In this document: positions 35,552 through 43,734 of the stretch, piece by piece
How positions within the stretch are numbered: position 1 is the stretch's first letter
Layout: the number at the start of each line of letters is the position of its first letter
Origin: Firmicutes bacterium UBA5486
Lineage (GTDB): Bacteria > Bacillota > UBA4882 > UBA10575
Assembly (NCBI GenBank): GCA_002427045.1
Contig: DIPO01000025.1
Span: 1 to 58,256 of the forward strand
Reading direction: 5' to 3'
Length of the DNA: 58,256 nt
The notes under the pieces: generated by a model
Told to the model about the DNA's origin: nothing
The model's input: the letters and a program-made list of their open reading frames with translations, nothing else
The model's database searches: none
Program-made: the position numbers and the translations under genes

Positions 35552-35642
35552 GAGAAATTGCGTAGTTTCAAGTTGTTCTATATTTAACTAAAATTTAGGT
35601 AACAACACATTTAGCGTGGATAACCTCTTAATGCAATTCCTT
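35552..35642. repeat. Palindromic repeat before the orphan binding-protein gene
   Basis: GAGAAATTGCGTAGT at the left and TTAATGCAATTCCTT at the right form an imperfect inverted repeat. The interior shares TATATTTAACTA with the copy at 33724-33810. It occupies much of the 289-base gap between the phosphatase and the next gene. Confidence 0.45.
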
Positions 35643-35684
35643 CAATTAAGCAATTTCTTATCTAAACAAAGAGGAGACTTTGTC

Positions 35685-36725
35685 ATGAAGCCAAGAGTAT
35701 CTGTAGTTCTTCTGCTTGGTTTGACTTTGTTAATTTTTGGTCTTAGTGTTACTGGGGACGGGTATCCGGATCTGACCGGAGAAAGCTTGGTTGTATATAT
35801 TGTGTTTCATGAGGAGGAAGGACGCCGGTTATTAGATCTTTTTCATGAGAAGACGAACGTGAATTATACTTATTTGCGGATGCCTTCAGGAGAAGTGGTA
35901 ACAAGAGTAATTAAGGAGGCTTCGCATCCCCGAGCTGATATTATTCTTGGTGGGCCGGCTGATGCCCATCAATTTTTAGCTAACCGGGGACTGCTGGAGA
36001 AATACGCTCCTCCAGCTGCTGCTGTAATACCAGAAAAATTCAAAAGCCCTGACCGATGTTGGACTGGTATCTATTTAGGGCCGATTGCGATTGCTATTAA
36101 TGAGAACCGTTGGAAAAAAGAGTTTTCCGGGAAGGGGATAAAAAAACCGGATAATTTTAAGGCGCTTCTTAACCCGGCTTTTAAGAATGAGATTATCATG
36201 CCTGATCCCAAAACTTCAGGTACTGCTTATACTCTTTTGGCCTCACTGATTCAATTATGGGGAGAGGAAGAGGCTTGTACCTATTTTGAGAAGCTTAATC
36301 ACAATGTGGGCCAATATGTAAAGAGCGGGTTTACTGTAGCACAAAAAACAGCGACCGGTGAGTATCTCATTGGGCTGAATTTTATTCATGACCAATTATT
36401 GATGAAGAAATTTGGATTTAATCTTTCTTCTGTGGTTCCAGAGGGAGCAGGCTGGGAGATTGGATGTGTTTCGATGATAAAAAATGGTCCAAACTCTAAA
36501 GCAGCCAGAGCCTTTCTAGATTTCATGACGGATAAAGAGGCTGGCCGATTGCATACCAACCTAACAGAACGGATCTCTACACGGTATGATGTGCCGATTC
36601 CTTTGGCTACCAGGCCTTTAGCGGAAATTCCAATTAATATGGATTATGATTTTTACTTGGCCGCAAAATTAAAAACAGAGTACCTAAAGGTTTGGGAGGA
36701 AAGAATTGTCCGAAGGAACCGCTAG
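35685..36725 (+). CDS. Extracellular solute-binding protein (AfuA/iron-type), without a transporter
   Basis: Secreted binding protein of 346 residues, type II periplasmic-binding fold (COG1840-like, Fe3+/polyamine/phosphonate-type). The signal peptide is about residues 1-25 (MKPRVSVVLLLGLTLLIFGL). The segments ADIILGGPADAHQFLANRGLL and IYLGPIAIAINENRW are typical of the family. I start at ATG 35685 behind AGAGGAGA rather than at the upstream in-frame codons, which lie in a repeat. No permease or ATPase adjoins it; instead a response regulator and a histidine kinase follow, so it probably presents a ligand to the kinase (inference; PgtC-like sensing is a precedent). Confidence 0.8.
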   Translation: MKPRVSVVLLLGLTLLIFGLSVTGDGYPDLTGESLVVYIVFHEEEGRRLLDLFHEKTNVNYTYLRMPSGEVVTRVIKEASHPRADIILGGPADAHQFLANRGLLEKYAPPAAAVIPEKFKSPDRCWTGIYLGPIAIAINENRWKKEFSGKGIKKPDNFKALLNPAFKNEIIMPDPKTSGTAYTLLASLIQLWGEEEACTYFEKLNHNVGQYVKSGFTVAQKTATGEYLIGLNFIHDQLLMKKFGFNLSSVVPEGAGWEIGCVSMIKNGPNSKAARAFLDFMTDKEAGRLHTNLTERISTRYDVPIPLATRPLAEIPINMDYDFYLAAKLKTEYLKVWEERIVRRNR

Positions 36726-37336
36726 GGAGTGTTTTAATTGAAAGTGTTCATCATCGAAGATGATAAGGCCATTGCTAATCTGATTAGAATTAATTTACAT
36801 CTAGAGGGTTTTGAGACGGCTCTTTTTTCGGATGCTGAGTCGGCACTGAAGGTGATGGATAAAGATAGACCGGATCTAATTCTGCTCGATATTATGCTGC
36901 CTGGGATTAATGGCTTTGAATTGCAAAGCCGTATCAAAGAGTGGAATATTCCGGTTATTTTTTTGACTGCAAGAACTTCATTACAAGACCGGTTATTAGG
37001 ACTCGAATTGGGTGGCGATGATTATATCACAAAACCTTTTGATAACCGGGAGCTAATCTTAAGGATCCGAGCGGTGCTTAGAAGGGTCAATAATAAAAAT
37101 GGACGAGACCAGGAGCTAAAACTAGGCCCGTTCCGGTTGATATTAAATCAACGTTCCTTTTACGTTGAGGATAAAAAGGTGGCATTAACTCCAACGGAAT
37201 TTGAACTGATCCGGCTTTTTATGGAGAATGATAAGAGAGTTTTTACTCGCGAGGAGTTATTAGATTTGGTATGGGGTTTTGACTATTATGGTGATACCAG
37301 GACTGTAGATATGCATATTCAAAGGCTTCGTAAAAA

Positions 37337-37343
37337 GTTGGGG
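37337..37343. repeat. Left copy of the target duplication
   Basis: GTTGGGG here recurs at 38679-38685, on the other side of the IS. Seven matching bases exceed the 3-5 expected for IS3-family elements, so part of the match may be chance. Confidence 0.6.
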
Positions 37344-37390
37344 TACTATGTCAATAGAAAGTACAACTTAAACTCGAACAAATCCTAATT

Positions 37391-38275
37391 TTATGCTGCC
37401 TTTTTTGAAATTCCTTGTAATTTCTTGTGATAATACTCTTCATATTCGGCCGGGGACAGATAACCGCAATGACTGTGACTTCTTACGGTATTATAAAAAG
37501 CTTCAATATACTCAAAAACCAGTTTGTAGGCATGTTCAAAATCCCGGATTTCAAAGCTATAGAGCCATTCACGCTTAATCAATGCATGAAATGATTCAAT
37601 ACAAGCGTTTTGCCATGGGCTAGCTTTCCGGGAATAGCTTGGCTTTAGCTCGCCTAGAGCCTCAAGGTAAGCCTCAGAGATATATTGTGAACCTCGATCA
37701 GAATGAACAATCAGGGGTTCTGCGATAAGCCGGTATCTCTTTGCTTCCTCTATGCATTCCACTACCCATTTTGCCTCAAGGGAATCTGATAGCCTCCAAG
37801 CAATGATTTTTCTGGAAAACAAGTCCATGATACTAGTTAAATATACAAACCCATCATCAGTTTTTATATAGGTAATATCTGTACACCAGACTGCGTTGGG
37901 ATTTTCGGGATTAAACCGCTCTTGAAGTAAGTTCTTGAGATCAATATCAAAATCCGGGTTAGCATAAGGGACTCTAGGCGTTTTGATATAATGGGCTTTA
38001 ATACCCAATTCACGCATATATTTCCCAACGGTTCTTTCAGCAATTTTTATACCTTGCTTTCTAAGCTCCATGGTTATTTTAGGAGCACCATAGATCCTTT
38101 TGGATTTAAAGTAGATCTCTAGAATTAACTGTTTGATATAATCTGCTCGTGACATTTTTGATTCCGATTCTCTTTTCTTAAAGCTATTATAACCGCTTCG
38201 TGAAACGCCTAGAATCTGCAGCACTCCGCTGATATTGAGGCGGCGCTTACCTTTTCGCTTAAGTTCCTTTTCCAT
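37391..38275 (-). CDS. IS3-family transposase OrfB (DDE integrase)
   Basis: The 294-residue catalytic part of the transposase. An HTH_21-like N-terminal region (RRLNISGVLQILGVSRSGYN) precedes the integrase core with the DDE triad: Asp in WCTDITYIKTDDGF, Asp in IVHSDRGSQYISEAYL and Glu in NACIESFHALIKREW. All catalytic residues are present. It is probably made as an OrfAB fusion by -1 frameshifting at the A-run (positions 38329-38335 on the plus strand); the frame is open upstream of the ATG through GQLKEHLFSQTAS back to that site. Confidence 0.93.
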   Translation of the reverse strand: MEKELKRKGKRRLNISGVLQILGVSRSGYNSFKKRESESKMSRADYIKQLILEIYFKSKRIYGAPKITMELRKQGIKIAERTVGKYMRELGIKAHYIKTPRVPYANPDFDIDLKNLLQERFNPENPNAVWCTDITYIKTDDGFVYLTSIMDLFSRKIIAWRLSDSLEAKWVVECIEEAKRYRLIAEPLIVHSDRGSQYISEAYLEALGELKPSYSRKASPWQNACIESFHALIKREWLYSFEIRDFEHAYKLVFEYIEAFYNTVRSHSHCGYLSPAEYEEYYHKKLQGISKKAA

Positions 38276-38304
38276 TGAGGCCGTTTGCGAAAAAAGGTGC
38301 TCTT

Positions 38305-38604
38305 TCAGTTGCCCAGAATGCTGATTGCTTTTTTTAATATATTTAAGGCATCCTTTGTATCTCTAAGTTCTTTACGAAGTCTGGCAATTTCTTTAGCCTC
38401 ATCGGAACTGTAGTTCCCTGAACCGCGATGTATTTCGGCTCCTTCTTCAGCTTTTTTTATCCACTTGCCTAAGGTGCTAGCGGAGATACCTAAATTTGAG
38501 GCAATACTGTTATTGCTAAGGTGTGGATGCTCCTGGGCATAGGTCACCGCATCTAGTTTAAATTGTTTTGAATATCTCTTTTTTTTGTTGGACATTGATT
38601 TCAT
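38305..38604 (-). CDS. IS3-family transposase OrfA (helix-turn-helix)
   Basis: The 99-residue DNA-binding part of the transposase: an HTH_Tnp_1-type domain (RYSKQFKLDAVTYAQEHP and NLGISASTLGKWIKKAEEGA) followed by a leucine-zipper-like helix (EIARLRKELRDTKDALNILK). Near its end, the codons TTA AAA AAA G provide a slippery site that would shift ribosomes into the OrfB frame. Confidence 0.92.
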   Translation of the reverse strand: MKSMSNKKKRYSKQFKLDAVTYAQEHPHLSNNSIASNLGISASTLGKWIKKAEEGAEIHRGSGNYSSDEAKEIARLRKELRDTKDALNILKKAISILGN

Positions 38605-38744
38605 CCTCCTAATCTTAGTCTATAATTTTTAAGAGGATCTGTCCAAGTTTGACTTGCACTATTTATATACTAACACGCGTTGGGGAGATACAAAGAGAGT
38701 ATCAAGACGATTTACGGAATTGGCTATCAATTGGATGTAGAGAA

Positions 38745-40172
38745 ATGAGAACAACAATTAAAGCTAAGTTTCTTAGGATGAGCCTACTGATTATTATGCC
38801 AGTATTAATTCTGATTATCTTATTTACTGTCTTTACTATTGACCGGTATAAACTGCTTAATGTAAAAAAAACACTACTAAATGATAGTTATATCCTTCAA
38901 GTCTACCTGAACCAGTATTTGTCTAGTAATCGGAAAGATACGCTTTCGGAAAAAGAACTTTATTTTTTAAATCACGATCTGAGTAGAATGGTTAGGCTTA
39001 GAAGTCAGATTCTTTATCTTCAAGGTAGTATCTATGTAGATTCTCATCAAGAGTTGAGTGAGAATGATCGACAATGCTTTATTAGTGATTCTGGAATTCA
39101 ACTGGCGGCCGAAAATAAGAAAAACTATTGGATTAAAAAAGAGAATAGGGATCGCTTTTTTCTAATTAGCTTTCCTTTTTATTGCGATCAAAAACTAGTT
39201 GGAGTAATGAGGCTTACTTATCCCTTACATGATGAAGATGTTTTCAGAGATCGTCTCCTAATCGTTCTTTCAATTGTTTGTTTAGTTGTTCTGTTGGTGC
39301 TTGGTGTTTTGCTTTCATTTTTTACCGGACAGATAGTAACCCCTTTGACTAAACTTCAATTAGCGGTGCAGGATTTTGCTGATGGCCGGTTTTCAGATAA
39401 TTTTAAGATTAATAGTGGCGATGAAGTTGAGGAACTGGCCTTATCTTTTACTAAAATGGCGGCTAAACTTAATGAACTTATTGAGAATTTAAAGACAGAA
39501 CAGAACAAACAGAAGGATTTCTTTAATTACATGACACACGAATTCCGGACTCCTTTAACTACTATTATTGGTTATGCTGATCTTCTCAACAAAATGGATT
39601 CCAATAAAGAGCGGGATGAATGTTTAAAGTACATTACTAATGAAAGCCGCAGGCTTCTAAGGATGGTTAATGATATTCTTCGTTATTCGAAATTAAATAC
39701 GTATAGTATGGAACTGGAAAAGAGAGATACTGATCTTGATCAATTGCTGAGAGAGAGTATCGAGATTATGAGGTATAAAGCGGGTAAATATGGGATAGAA
39801 TTAAACCTTTATTCAGAAAAACCTGTTATCTTAAAAATTGATCGGGATAAAATTAAAGAGGTTATTCTAAATATAATAGATAATGCTATTAACCATAGTA
39901 AGACTGAGAAAGTTGATATTCGTTTATACCGGCAAAATAAGAAGGTTGTGGTTTCAATCCGCGATTATGGTCAAGGAATTTCAGCTGAATGGTTAGAACG
40001 GATTAGGGAAAGGTTCTCTGGGTTTAATTTTGATACAGTAAATACTCAAAGCGGGCACGGATTTGGATTGCCAATTTCTGATAAAATTATGGAACTTCAC
40101 GGAGGAAGGCTTCTGATTAGAACTTCTGAGCATGGAGGGACTACCGTCTTTATTCTTTTCAATTTGGAATAA
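38745..40172 (+). CDS. Sensor histidine kinase
   Basis: Membrane-bound two-component kinase of 475 residues. It has a first membrane helix (MSLLIIMPVLILIILFTVF), an extracellular sensor region of about 150 residues, a second helix (LSIVCLVVLLVLGVLLSFF), a HAMP segment, the H box FNYMTHEFRTPLTTIIGYAD, N box IIDNAINHSK, and G boxes DYGQGIS and GHGFGLP. I place the start at ATG 38745, which overlaps the stop of the restored response regulator as ATGA. The longer frame back to 38649 runs through the IS end and the regulator's tail. The kinase is intact but its partner regulator is broken, and it may have lost its promoter. Confidence 0.9.
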   Translation: MRTTIKAKFLRMSLLIIMPVLILIILFTVFTIDRYKLLNVKKTLLNDSYILQVYLNQYLSSNRKDTLSEKELYFLNHDLSRMVRLRSQILYLQGSIYVDSHQELSENDRQCFISDSGIQLAAENKKNYWIKKENRDRFFLISFPFYCDQKLVGVMRLTYPLHDEDVFRDRLLIVLSIVCLVVLLVLGVLLSFFTGQIVTPLTKLQLAVQDFADGRFSDNFKINSGDEVEELALSFTKMAAKLNELIENLKTEQNKQKDFFNYMTHEFRTPLTTIIGYADLLNKMDSNKERDECLKYITNESRRLLRMVNDILRYSKLNTYSMELEKRDTDLDQLLRESIEIMRYKAGKYGIELNLYSEKPVILKIDRDKIKEVILNIIDNAINHSKTEKVDIRLYRQNKKVVVSIRDYGQGISAEWLERIRERFSGFNFDTVNTQSGHGFGLPISDKIMELHGGRLLIRTSEHGGTTVFILFNLE

Positions 40173-40187
40173 CGGAGGTAATTATTG

Positions 40188-41018
40188 GTGCGTTATTCAT
40201 TGGTTATTTTAGGGTTTATCCTTTGTATTAGCTTATTATTCTTGGGATTATTTAATTATCGGGATTTAAACATTGCGACTAATGAGATTGTAATTGTGGA
40301 TGATAGTGCCGAGGTTTTTAAATTGATTGAAAAAAACACCCCGATTAGAGTAGAGATCGATAATTACCGCTGGGGACGGGTAATTTTAGAGGATCCGGAG
40401 GTGTTATTTCAAGTTTGCAAGGTGATCAGGGAGTCTAAATCCTACCCAAGCCGGTATATTCCAAATCAGGATCGGATTAGTGGCTATATTTATTTTCGCG
40501 ATGGGAGTGAAGAATACTTCTCTATTTCCGACCGTTTTCAATTGGGTGAGTATTTCTTGGAGAGCGAGGAAGGAGAGATGAAGATCGGGAAGTTGTATCG
40601 GATTTTCCGACATACTCTAGAGACAAAATCAAATCTGATAATGATGGTGGAAAAGGCTAGTGAAATATATTTGTACCATGCGGAGGATACTTTTGATCCT
40701 GATTCCGAAAAAATGTTGAGGATTGCGGACGAGGCTAAGACAGAACTTTTATCTTGCCTTACCTTGTCGGAGAAGGTCGAGGAAAGTAACGAGTTGAATA
40801 CTCTTTTGCTAGAGAAAGGATATCAACCACTTTTCCACCTGATTCTCTGCTTGAAGGAGGATCAGGAAAAGGATATGCCTATTGTTCTTTCAGTTTTATC
40901 TCCAGATTATTTTACTTTAATGGATATGGGTTTTTTAAACCGGAATGTCGTTTATTTTGAGGGCGCTCTTTTTGATTATTGTTGTAAGATGCTAGCCCCG
41001 AATTTTGAGTATAAATAA
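40188..41018 (+). CDS. Membrane-anchored protein of unknown function, last gene of the two-component cluster
   Basis: A 276-residue protein that I do not recognise with confidence; it may belong to the DUF3919 group, which is found beside such kinases. One N-terminal hydrophobic helix (SLVILGFILCISLLFLGLF) suggests membrane anchoring or export; the rest is acidic and soluble, with a helical middle rich in Glu/Lys and a short Cys pair near the end (FDYCCKML). GGAGG precedes both TTG 40185 and GTG 40188; the latter has the better spacing. It follows the kinase by 12-15 bases, so it is co-transcribed and may be an accessory sensor. Confidence 0.6.
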   Translation: MRYSLVILGFILCISLLFLGLFNYRDLNIATNEIVIVDDSAEVFKLIEKNTPIRVEIDNYRWGRVILEDPEVLFQVCKVIRESKSYPSRYIPNQDRISGYIYFRDGSEEYFSISDRFQLGEYFLESEEGEMKIGKLYRIFRHTLETKSNLIMMVEKASEIYLYHAEDTFDPDSEKMLRIADEAKTELLSCLTLSEKVEESNELNTLLLEKGYQPLFHLILCLKEDQEKDMPIVLSVLSPDYFTLMDMGFLNRNVVYFEGALFDYCCKMLAPNFEYK

Positions 41019-41031
41019 GAAAAGGTGTGGC

Positions 41032-41070
41032 AAAAAAGCCCCGGCCTTGCTAATAGGCTGGGGCTTTTTT
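41032..41070. terminator. Bidirectional terminator between convergent genes
   Basis: AAAAAAGCCCCGGCC (41032-41046) pairs with GGCTGGGGCTTTTTT (41056-41070). The A-run and T-run on either side serve both the two-component cluster and the convergent PBP1A gene. Confidence 0.93.
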
Positions 41071-41071
41071 A

Positions 41072-43399
41072 TTATCGCATTCTTCGATTACGTCCCGAGT
41101 GAATATTACAGGGAAGTGTTGGTCCCTCACCTGGTGTAAAGGAGATAGTTTCAATGCACTCTGAGGGACAGAACGGAGTAGCTAGGAGGCCTGATTCGGT
41201 ACAAACATCTACTACAATCTCATCTTCACTTTTACCATGGAATTGACAATTCTCGGTTGGCATGGGAGTATTGTCGTTAATCTCAGTCCCTGTTACTGCC
41301 CAATAGGTCTTAGTAATAACTCGTTCGGGCGGACAGAAATCTGTTGCTAGTGCTCCGGAGTCTAGACATATTTGGAGACTGATTTTACTTCCCAGATCCG
41401 GGGCAAAATGTATAGGACAGGACTCAGTTGGTTCGGTACCTGTAATAAAAAGTTCTACAGTTGGCTCTGTACAGTATGGTGTAGCCAAAAAACCTGTTTC
41501 TGAACAGATCTTAGTATCAAAGGTAATCCCAGTTGTCGGTGGGACAAAATCGGTAATGGGTTTGTTTTCTAGGGCACGGCGGGTAAAGTTGCCCCAAATT
41601 TGAGCAGCATTACCGCTGGTTATTTTAGTACCATTGATAATTAGGGGCTGAGCCTGACTATCATTACCAATCCAGACCCCTGCCATTAGATTAGGGGTAT
41701 AACCAACAAACCAGGCATTGGTATCTTCATCAGTAGTTCCTGTTTTTCCAGCGGCTGGCCGTCCAATTTGAGCCCGCCGTCCGGTTCCCCTTTCAATTAC
41801 GCCCTTGAGCATATCTGTTACCAGATAGGCTACGGATTCTCTAAGTACTACTTTACGTTTAGGGGTGTTTTCTAGAAGAATCCGTCCTTGGCTGTCAGTA
41901 ACCTTTAATATTGCCATTGGTTCAGAATAGATTCCTTTATTGGCCAGCGGAGTATAGGCAGCAGTTAGTTCAAGCGGTGTAACTCCTTTGGTCAAACCGC
42001 CTAGTGCTAAGGGAGAGAGTGCCATATCATTAAATTCCCCCGTTGAAATCAGGCTGGTTAACCCCATTTTTTGTGCTGTTTTAAAGACTGTACTAACACC
42101 TAACTGGTCAACTAACTTAACAGAGATAGTATTTAGTGATCTTTCTAAAGCAGATCTAAGTTGAACAGGCCCCTGAAATGTTTTACTAAAGTTTCGTGGG
42201 ATCCAGGGTTCGGCATCACCATTAGGATATTCAATTGCTTCATCTACAACAATAGTTGAGGGGGTAAATTTATGACTATCAATTGCTGTAGTATAAACAA
42301 ATGGTTTCATACAAGAACCTGGTTGCCGGTATGCTTTTGTGGCTCTATTTAATTGAGTGGTTTGCCAATCACGTCCACCAATCATCGCTTTTATGTAACC
42401 ATTGGTGGGATCTAGGGCTACCAAGGCTATTTGTGGTTGGATAACATTGTTTTTATCTGGCTCACTAGCGGGCAGGTCAGCAATGGCTTCTTCTGCAATA
42501 TTCTGCATCCGTAGATCAAGAGTTGTATAAATCCGATAACCACGAGTATATAAATCTTCTTCATCCAAAATTTTATTCTTCAGAGTTAATTCTTGAATAA
42601 TATGGTCAACAAAGAAGGGAGCTTTTCTTCTTCTAGACTTTTTGCCAGCAACATCTAAAGGAGCTTTTTTGGCACGGTCGGCCTCCTCTGGGGTTATGAA
42701 TTTAAATTCCTCCATTTTGTTTAGAACTATTGCTCGGCGTTTCTGAGCGACTTCGGGATACTTAAAAGGCGAGTAATTTTCCGGACTCCGAATAATTCCC
42801 GCAAGTAGGGCAAATTGGTGAAGTTCCAGTTCCCAGATATGTTTATCAAAATAGAGTTGGGCAGCAGCTTCGATCCCATAAACTCCGTTCCCGAAACAGA
42901 TGTAATTTAAGTAGCGTTCTAGAATCTCGTCTTTTGAAAGGTTTCGTTCGAGGTTAATGGCATATATCCATTCTTTAACCTTTCGGGTAATGGTCTTTTT
43001 ATGTGTTAAAAGTGAGACTTTCGCATATTGTTGAGTTATGGTGCTGCCACCTTGTACAAAATCCCAGGCTATAAGATTAACCCACATAGCACGGACAATA
43101 GCTTTAACTTTAATTCCGTGGTGCTTATAAAAGTCGGGATCTTCGATGGCAATGATCGCATTTTTCATCATCTGTGGTATCTGGTCAAATTCGACCGGGA
43201 TCCGGTTCTCTTGAAATAGACGGTCAATAACTTCTTCATTGCAATCGTATATTATGGTAGCCTCTACTGGTGCCGGGGGATTGTCAGGTATCCTTGAACC
43301 AAAGATCAGTCCGGCAATAATGCCTAGTAAAAGTCCGGAAATTAAAACGATAGCAATTAATGGCCAGGTTAATCCAAAAGGAGCCCATTGTTTTCTCAT
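41072..43399 (-). CDS. Class A penicillin-binding protein 1A with C-terminal Cys repeats
   Basis: Bifunctional peptidoglycan glycosyltransferase/transpeptidase of 775 residues. It has an N-terminal membrane helix (LIAIVLISGLLLGIIAGLIF), a GT51 domain (AIEDPDFYKHHGIKVKAIVR, GGSTITQQYAK), and a transpeptidase domain with SXXK in QPGSCMKPFVYTT, SLN in LERSLNTISVKL, and KTGTTDEDTNAWF. After about residue 640 come three tandem motifs of the form C-x-(E/D)-(S/T)-G-(x)-LAT-x-(F/Y)-C ... C-x-x-H. ATG 43399 (minus strand) is preceded by GGGAGGAAAT. It diverges from yunB across a 335-base gap filled by repeats. Confidence 0.93.
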   Translation of the reverse strand: MRKQWAPFGLTWPLIAIVLISGLLLGIIAGLIFGSRIPDNPPAPVEATIIYDCNEEVIDRLFQENRIPVEFDQIPQMMKNAIIAIEDPDFYKHHGIKVKAIVRAMWVNLIAWDFVQGGSTITQQYAKVSLLTHKKTITRKVKEWIYAINLERNLSKDEILERYLNYICFGNGVYGIEAAAQLYFDKHIWELELHQFALLAGIIRSPENYSPFKYPEVAQKRRAIVLNKMEEFKFITPEEADRAKKAPLDVAGKKSRRRKAPFFVDHIIQELTLKNKILDEEDLYTRGYRIYTTLDLRMQNIAEEAIADLPASEPDKNNVIQPQIALVALDPTNGYIKAMIGGRDWQTTQLNRATKAYRQPGSCMKPFVYTTAIDSHKFTPSTIVVDEAIEYPNGDAEPWIPRNFSKTFQGPVQLRSALERSLNTISVKLVDQLGVSTVFKTAQKMGLTSLISTGEFNDMALSPLALGGLTKGVTPLELTAAYTPLANKGIYSEPMAILKVTDSQGRILLENTPKRKVVLRESVAYLVTDMLKGVIERGTGRRAQIGRPAAGKTGTTDEDTNAWFVGYTPNLMAGVWIGNDSQAQPLIINGTKITSGNAAQIWGNFTRRALENKPITDFVPPTTGITFDTKICSETGFLATPYCTEPTVELFITGTEPTESCPIHFAPDLGSKISLQICLDSGALATDFCPPERVITKTYWAVTGTEINDNTPMPTENCQFHGKSEDEIVVDVCTESGLLATPFCPSECIETISFTPGEGPTLPCNIHSGRNRRMR

Positions 43400-43455
43400 G
43401 AAATTTCCTCCCTTTTGTGGGTAAATCCTTTATATAGTACATAAATATATAAGTG

Positions 43456-43610
43456 AGGGAATTGCATAATTACCTACGGCATCTATTTGACCATAATATA
43501 TAGTGTTTAACTTTAATTCGAGGTAATTGTCTAATTTAATTAGACAATTACTAGTGGGAATATCAATATATTGTGGTCAAATCTTAAATCAACGAATTAT
43601 GAAATTCCTT
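43456..43610. repeat. Full-length palindromic (MITE-like) repeat
   Basis: The most complete copy. Its ends AGGGAATTGCATAATT (43456-43471) and AATTATGAAATTCCTT (43595-43610) are inverted with two mismatches; TTTGACCATAATATATAGTG (43486-43505) mirrors TCAATATATTGTGGTCAAA (43563-43581); and the centre 43523-43551 is a perfect palindrome with 14-base arms (GTAATTGTCTAATT) around one T. The whole 155 bases could fold into one long hairpin. It has no coding capacity. It lies in the 335-base gap between PBP1A and yunB, which has no gene. Confidence 0.75.
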
Positions 43611-43630
43611 AAAGTAAGAGTGCTTTATAA

Positions 43631-43700
43631 TTTAAGAATTGCATAATTAATTGACTAATTGAAGCACAATTTATAAGAATTGAAATATGCAATTTCTAAA
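43631..43700. repeat. Short palindromic repeat next to yunB
   Basis: TTTAAGAATTGCATAA (left) and ATATGCAATTTCTAAA (right) form an imperfect 16-base inverted repeat with 13 matches. It belongs to the same family as the copy at 43456-43610 and lies just upstream of yunB. Confidence 0.6.
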
Positions 43701-43734
43701 AATATATATTAATGTAAATAATGGTGGTGATCTA

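Larger units (their letters stand above)
37344..38678 (-). mobile_element. IS3-family insertion sequence
   Basis: An IS of about 1.33 kb with its transposase genes on the minus strand, opposite to the gene it splits. Imperfect terminal inverted repeats are seen: on the left GTACAACTTAAACTCGAACA and, read inward from the right end, GTGCAAGTCAAACTTGGACA, each extending outward into TA(C/G)TAT-like bases. Both transposase reading frames are intact and linked by a slippery A-run, so the element may be active. The exact ends are uncertain by a few bases because about six extra bases lie outside the repeat on the right. Confidence 0.88.
36738..38748 (+). pseudogene. OmpR-family response regulator split by an IS3-family element
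   Basis: The gene starts at TTG 36738 behind AGGGAGTG. The receiver domain is complete (IIEDDK acidic pocket, phosphoacceptor Asp in LILLDIMLPG, Lys in DDYITKPFD), followed by a winged-helix domain up to MHIQRLRKKLG at 37343. The IS then begins, adding 14 foreign residues before a stop at 37388. After the IS, bases 38686-38748 read RYKESIKTIYGIGYQLDVEK and stop. Joining 36738-37343 to 38686-38748 gives an uninterrupted 222-residue regulator, a standard length. The surviving 216-residue product lacks the final wing strand and probably cannot bind DNA normally. Confidence 0.88.

Noticed and set aside
37344..38678. TACTA as a 5-bp target duplication of the IS
   Set aside because: TACTA is present near both ends, but using it leaves an in-frame stop (TAA) in the restored regulator; the GTTGGGG repeat restores the gene cleanly.
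38649..38744. Longer N terminus for the histidine kinase
   Set aside because: These codons are out-of-frame reading of the regulator tail and the IS end; ATG 38745 overlaps the regulator stop as ATGA.
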